In this document: positions 7,567-8,479 of the stretch, piece by piece
How positions within the stretch are numbered: position 1 is the stretch's first letter
How the letters are laid out: every line of letters begins with the position of its first letter
Origin: DASWOJ01 sp964242325
Lineage (GTDB): Bacteria; Pseudomonadota; Alphaproteobacteria; Acetobacterales; Acetobacteraceae
DNA: 8,479 bases
Direction of reading: 5' to 3'
NCBI GenBank assembly: GCA_964242325.1
Contig: CAXTCI010000211.1
Coordinates: 1 to 8,479, forward strand
The notes under the pieces: model-generated
Database searches by the model: none
Told to the model about the DNA's origin: nothing
Seen by the model: the letters and a program-made list of their open reading frames with translations, nothing else
Translations under genes and position numbers: made by a program

Positions 7567-7995
7567 ATGAGCATTACCCTCGACCAAGCCCAGACCATCG
7601 TCGCCGGCGCCCTGCAGGAAGCGCGCCGCACCGGCCTGAAGCCGCTGGTCGTCACCGTCCTCGATGCCCGCGGCGCTCCCAAGGCGCTCGCGGCGGAGGA
7701 AGGCACCAGCCTACGCCGCTCCGACATCGCGCACGGCAAGGCATACGGCGCACTGGCGCTAGGCATGGGATCGCGCGCCATCGCCAAGCGTGCGGCGTCC
7801 GACCCGACCTTCGTCGCCGCCGTCACCCACACCTCCGGCGGTGCCCTGGTTCCCGTGCCCGGCGGCGTGCTGCTGCGCGACGCCGAGGGCACCCTGCTGG
7901 GCGCCGTTGGCATCAGCGGCGACACCAGCGACAACGACGAGGCCGCCGCCCTGGCCGGCATCGCCGCGGCAGGCTTGCTCGGCGATCCCGGCTGA
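7567..7995 (+). CDS. GlcG/HbpS-family (DUF336) protein
   Basis: The protein is 142 aa with a single GlcG/HbpS domain over almost its whole length. Recognisable features are the N-terminal helix with A-x-x-I-V-x-x-A, the strand V-V-T-V-L-D-A-R-G, a GKAYGALALG segment (57-66), PVPGGVLLRD (96-105) and GAVGISGD (112-119) followed by D-N-D-E and a small C-terminal helix. Streptomyces HbpS binds haem and senses redox stress, and GlcG accompanies glycolate oxidase genes in Escherichia coli; most members have no known function. There is no signal peptide, so it is probably cytosolic. It starts 10 nt after the rmd stop and is probably the last gene of that operon. An ATG at 7562 is in another frame. 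The Shine-Dalgarno signal is weak (GAAAGA). Why a possible haem or small-molecule binder is joined to GDP-rhamnose synthesis is not evident. Confidence 0.88.
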   Translation: MSITLDQAQTIVAGALQEARRTGLKPLVVTVLDARGAPKALAAEEGTSLRRSDIAHGKAYGALALGMGSRAIAKRAASDPTFVAAVTHTSGGALVPVPGGVLLRDAEGTLLGAVGISGDTSDNDEAAALAGIAAAGLLGDPG

Positions 7996-8318
7996 CGCCA
8001 GCCGCCCTGCCCGCCAGATAGGAGCCGCCGGCCGTCTGGAACAGCGGGCGCTCCCACGCCGGCTCATATCGCGCGCCCTTTGCTCTACCCCGGTCCGTTC
8101 TTACTCCGGGCAGCAACACAGCACGCCAGGGACCGGTCGGAGCGCGTAGGCAGCGCCTGAGCGTCAGGCCACAAGCCCGCCATGATGACGGCAAACGGCC
8201 AGGGCAGACGACATTCATGGCAAGGCCTTAGCCCGGCACGAGTGCCGCAGGCTCCTCTCCCATTCGGCGATGACAGTAACCTGCCATCCGCCGCCGTGCT
8301 CCCCATCATGTGAAAAGC
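7996..8318. other. Gene-free stretch downstream of the GDP-rhamnose operon
   Basis: No frame here gives a protein that I recognise. The open frames on both strands have irregular composition and no ribosome-binding site. Weak structures include a stem with arms at 8014-8018 and 8035-8039, and 7-bp arms CCGGTCC (8090-8096) and GGACCGG (8130-8136). None is followed by a T tract, so no intrinsic terminator for the operon is evident. A tight palindrome at 8234-8247 is listed separately. Confidence 0.5.
8234..8247. repeat. 14-bp palindrome CGGCAC-GA-GTGCCG
   Basis: Perfect 6-bp arms flank a 2-nt centre. The form suits a protein-binding site better than a hairpin, since a 2-nt loop is strained. 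No adjacent promoter or gene start is clear, so its role is unknown and chance remains possible in GC-rich DNA. Confidence 0.35.
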
Positions 8319-8479
8319 CTAAGCGATCCGATTTAGTTTATAGAAAGTATTAAATGAGAAGGTTGTTCCCGGCGCCAAGCCCGGCATATCGCCCGTTGCG
8401 CCATGGTGCTGCTTCATCAAGGGCCACTTCGAGGCCATCTGCACCAGCAAAACTTGACGCACAAGAGCATCATTGTTAA
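8319..8479 (-). CDS. Possible C-terminal fragment of a gene entering from the right
   Basis: A minus-strand frame is open from the window edge for 52 codons to a TAG at 8321-8319. The translation has natural-looking composition, with a hydrophobic LLVQMASKWPLM stretch and an ending FNTFYKLNRIA. I do not recognise the family. Its last codons are AT-rich, unlike the rest of the window. There is no start in the window, so the gene would begin to the right. A chance open frame of this length cannot be excluded, and a 41-codon plus-strand frame overlaps it (8354-8479). Confidence 0.28.
   Translation of the reverse strand, partial: NNDALVRQVLLVQMASKWPLMKQHHGATGDMPGLAPGTTFSFNTFYKLNRIA

Noticed and set aside
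8014..8039. Short stem CCAGA/TCTGG after the GlcG/HbpS gene as operon terminator.
   Set aside because: It has only 5 bp with a 16-nt loop and no T tract.
8215..8335. Minus-strand fragment with GWQVTVIAEWERSLR, vaguely like the C-terminus of Vsr mismatch endonucleases.
   Set aside because: The alignment needs an inserted residue in the core motif, there is no catalytic part upstream, and the stretch is too short to call even a pseudogene.
8354..8479. A 41-codon plus-strand open frame (MRRLFPAPSP...) ending exactly at the window edge.
   Set aside because: It has a Pro/Ala/Arg/Ser-rich composition typical of spurious GC-rich frames, only a weak AGAAAG upstream, and it competes with the more protein-like minus frame.

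Overview
The window is GC-rich with strong G/C bias at third codon positions. It carries an alphaproteobacterial-looking accessory region, plausibly from Azospirillum or a related Rhodospirillales genus. That placement is an inference from gene types and base composition; no rRNA or other marker gene is present. There are eight confident genes, no tRNA or rRNA, no CRISPR array and no transposase gene.

Left block (1-1364): a zinc-dependent alcohol/formaldehyde-type dehydrogenase on the plus strand, standing alone, followed by a GC-rich hairpin that may end transcription between it and the convergent cupin gene.

Middle block (1420-3908): a small regulated cassette. An SDR oxidoreductase and a single-domain cupin lie in tandem on the minus strand, and a TetR-family repressor is divergent on the plus strand. 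The 478-bp divergent region holds a perfect 6-2-6 palindrome with further matching half-sites, a TATAAT box in front of tetR, and a TTGACA box on the opposite strand. It also holds a roughly 143-bp palindromic element with 18-bp terminal inverted repeats and TAA flanks, resembling a non-autonomous (MITE-like) insertion. Third-position usage in the cassette looks more mixed than in the flanking genes, which suggests separate ancestry.

Right block (4148-7995): four closely spaced plus-strand genes. manC (mannose-1-phosphate guanylyltransferase/mannose-6-phosphate isomerase), gmd (GDP-mannose 4,6-dehydratase) and rmd (GDP-6-deoxy-D-mannose reductase) together cover fructose-6-phosphate to GDP-D-rhamnose, apart from phosphomannomutase. 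GDP-D-rhamnose is a donor for lipopolysaccharide or exopolysaccharide. The fourth gene, 10 nt after rmd, encodes a GlcG/HbpS-family (DUF336) protein with no obvious link to sugar-nucleotide synthesis.

Right edge (7996-8479): no confident gene. It contains a short perfect palindrome, an AT-rich patch and a possible C-terminal fragment of a minus-strand gene that runs off the window.

I do not see a clearly new multi-gene system. The most distinctive signals are the MITE-like palindrome inside the tetR/SDR control region, the multi-half-site operator, and the GlcG/HbpS gene attached to a GDP-rhamnose operon.
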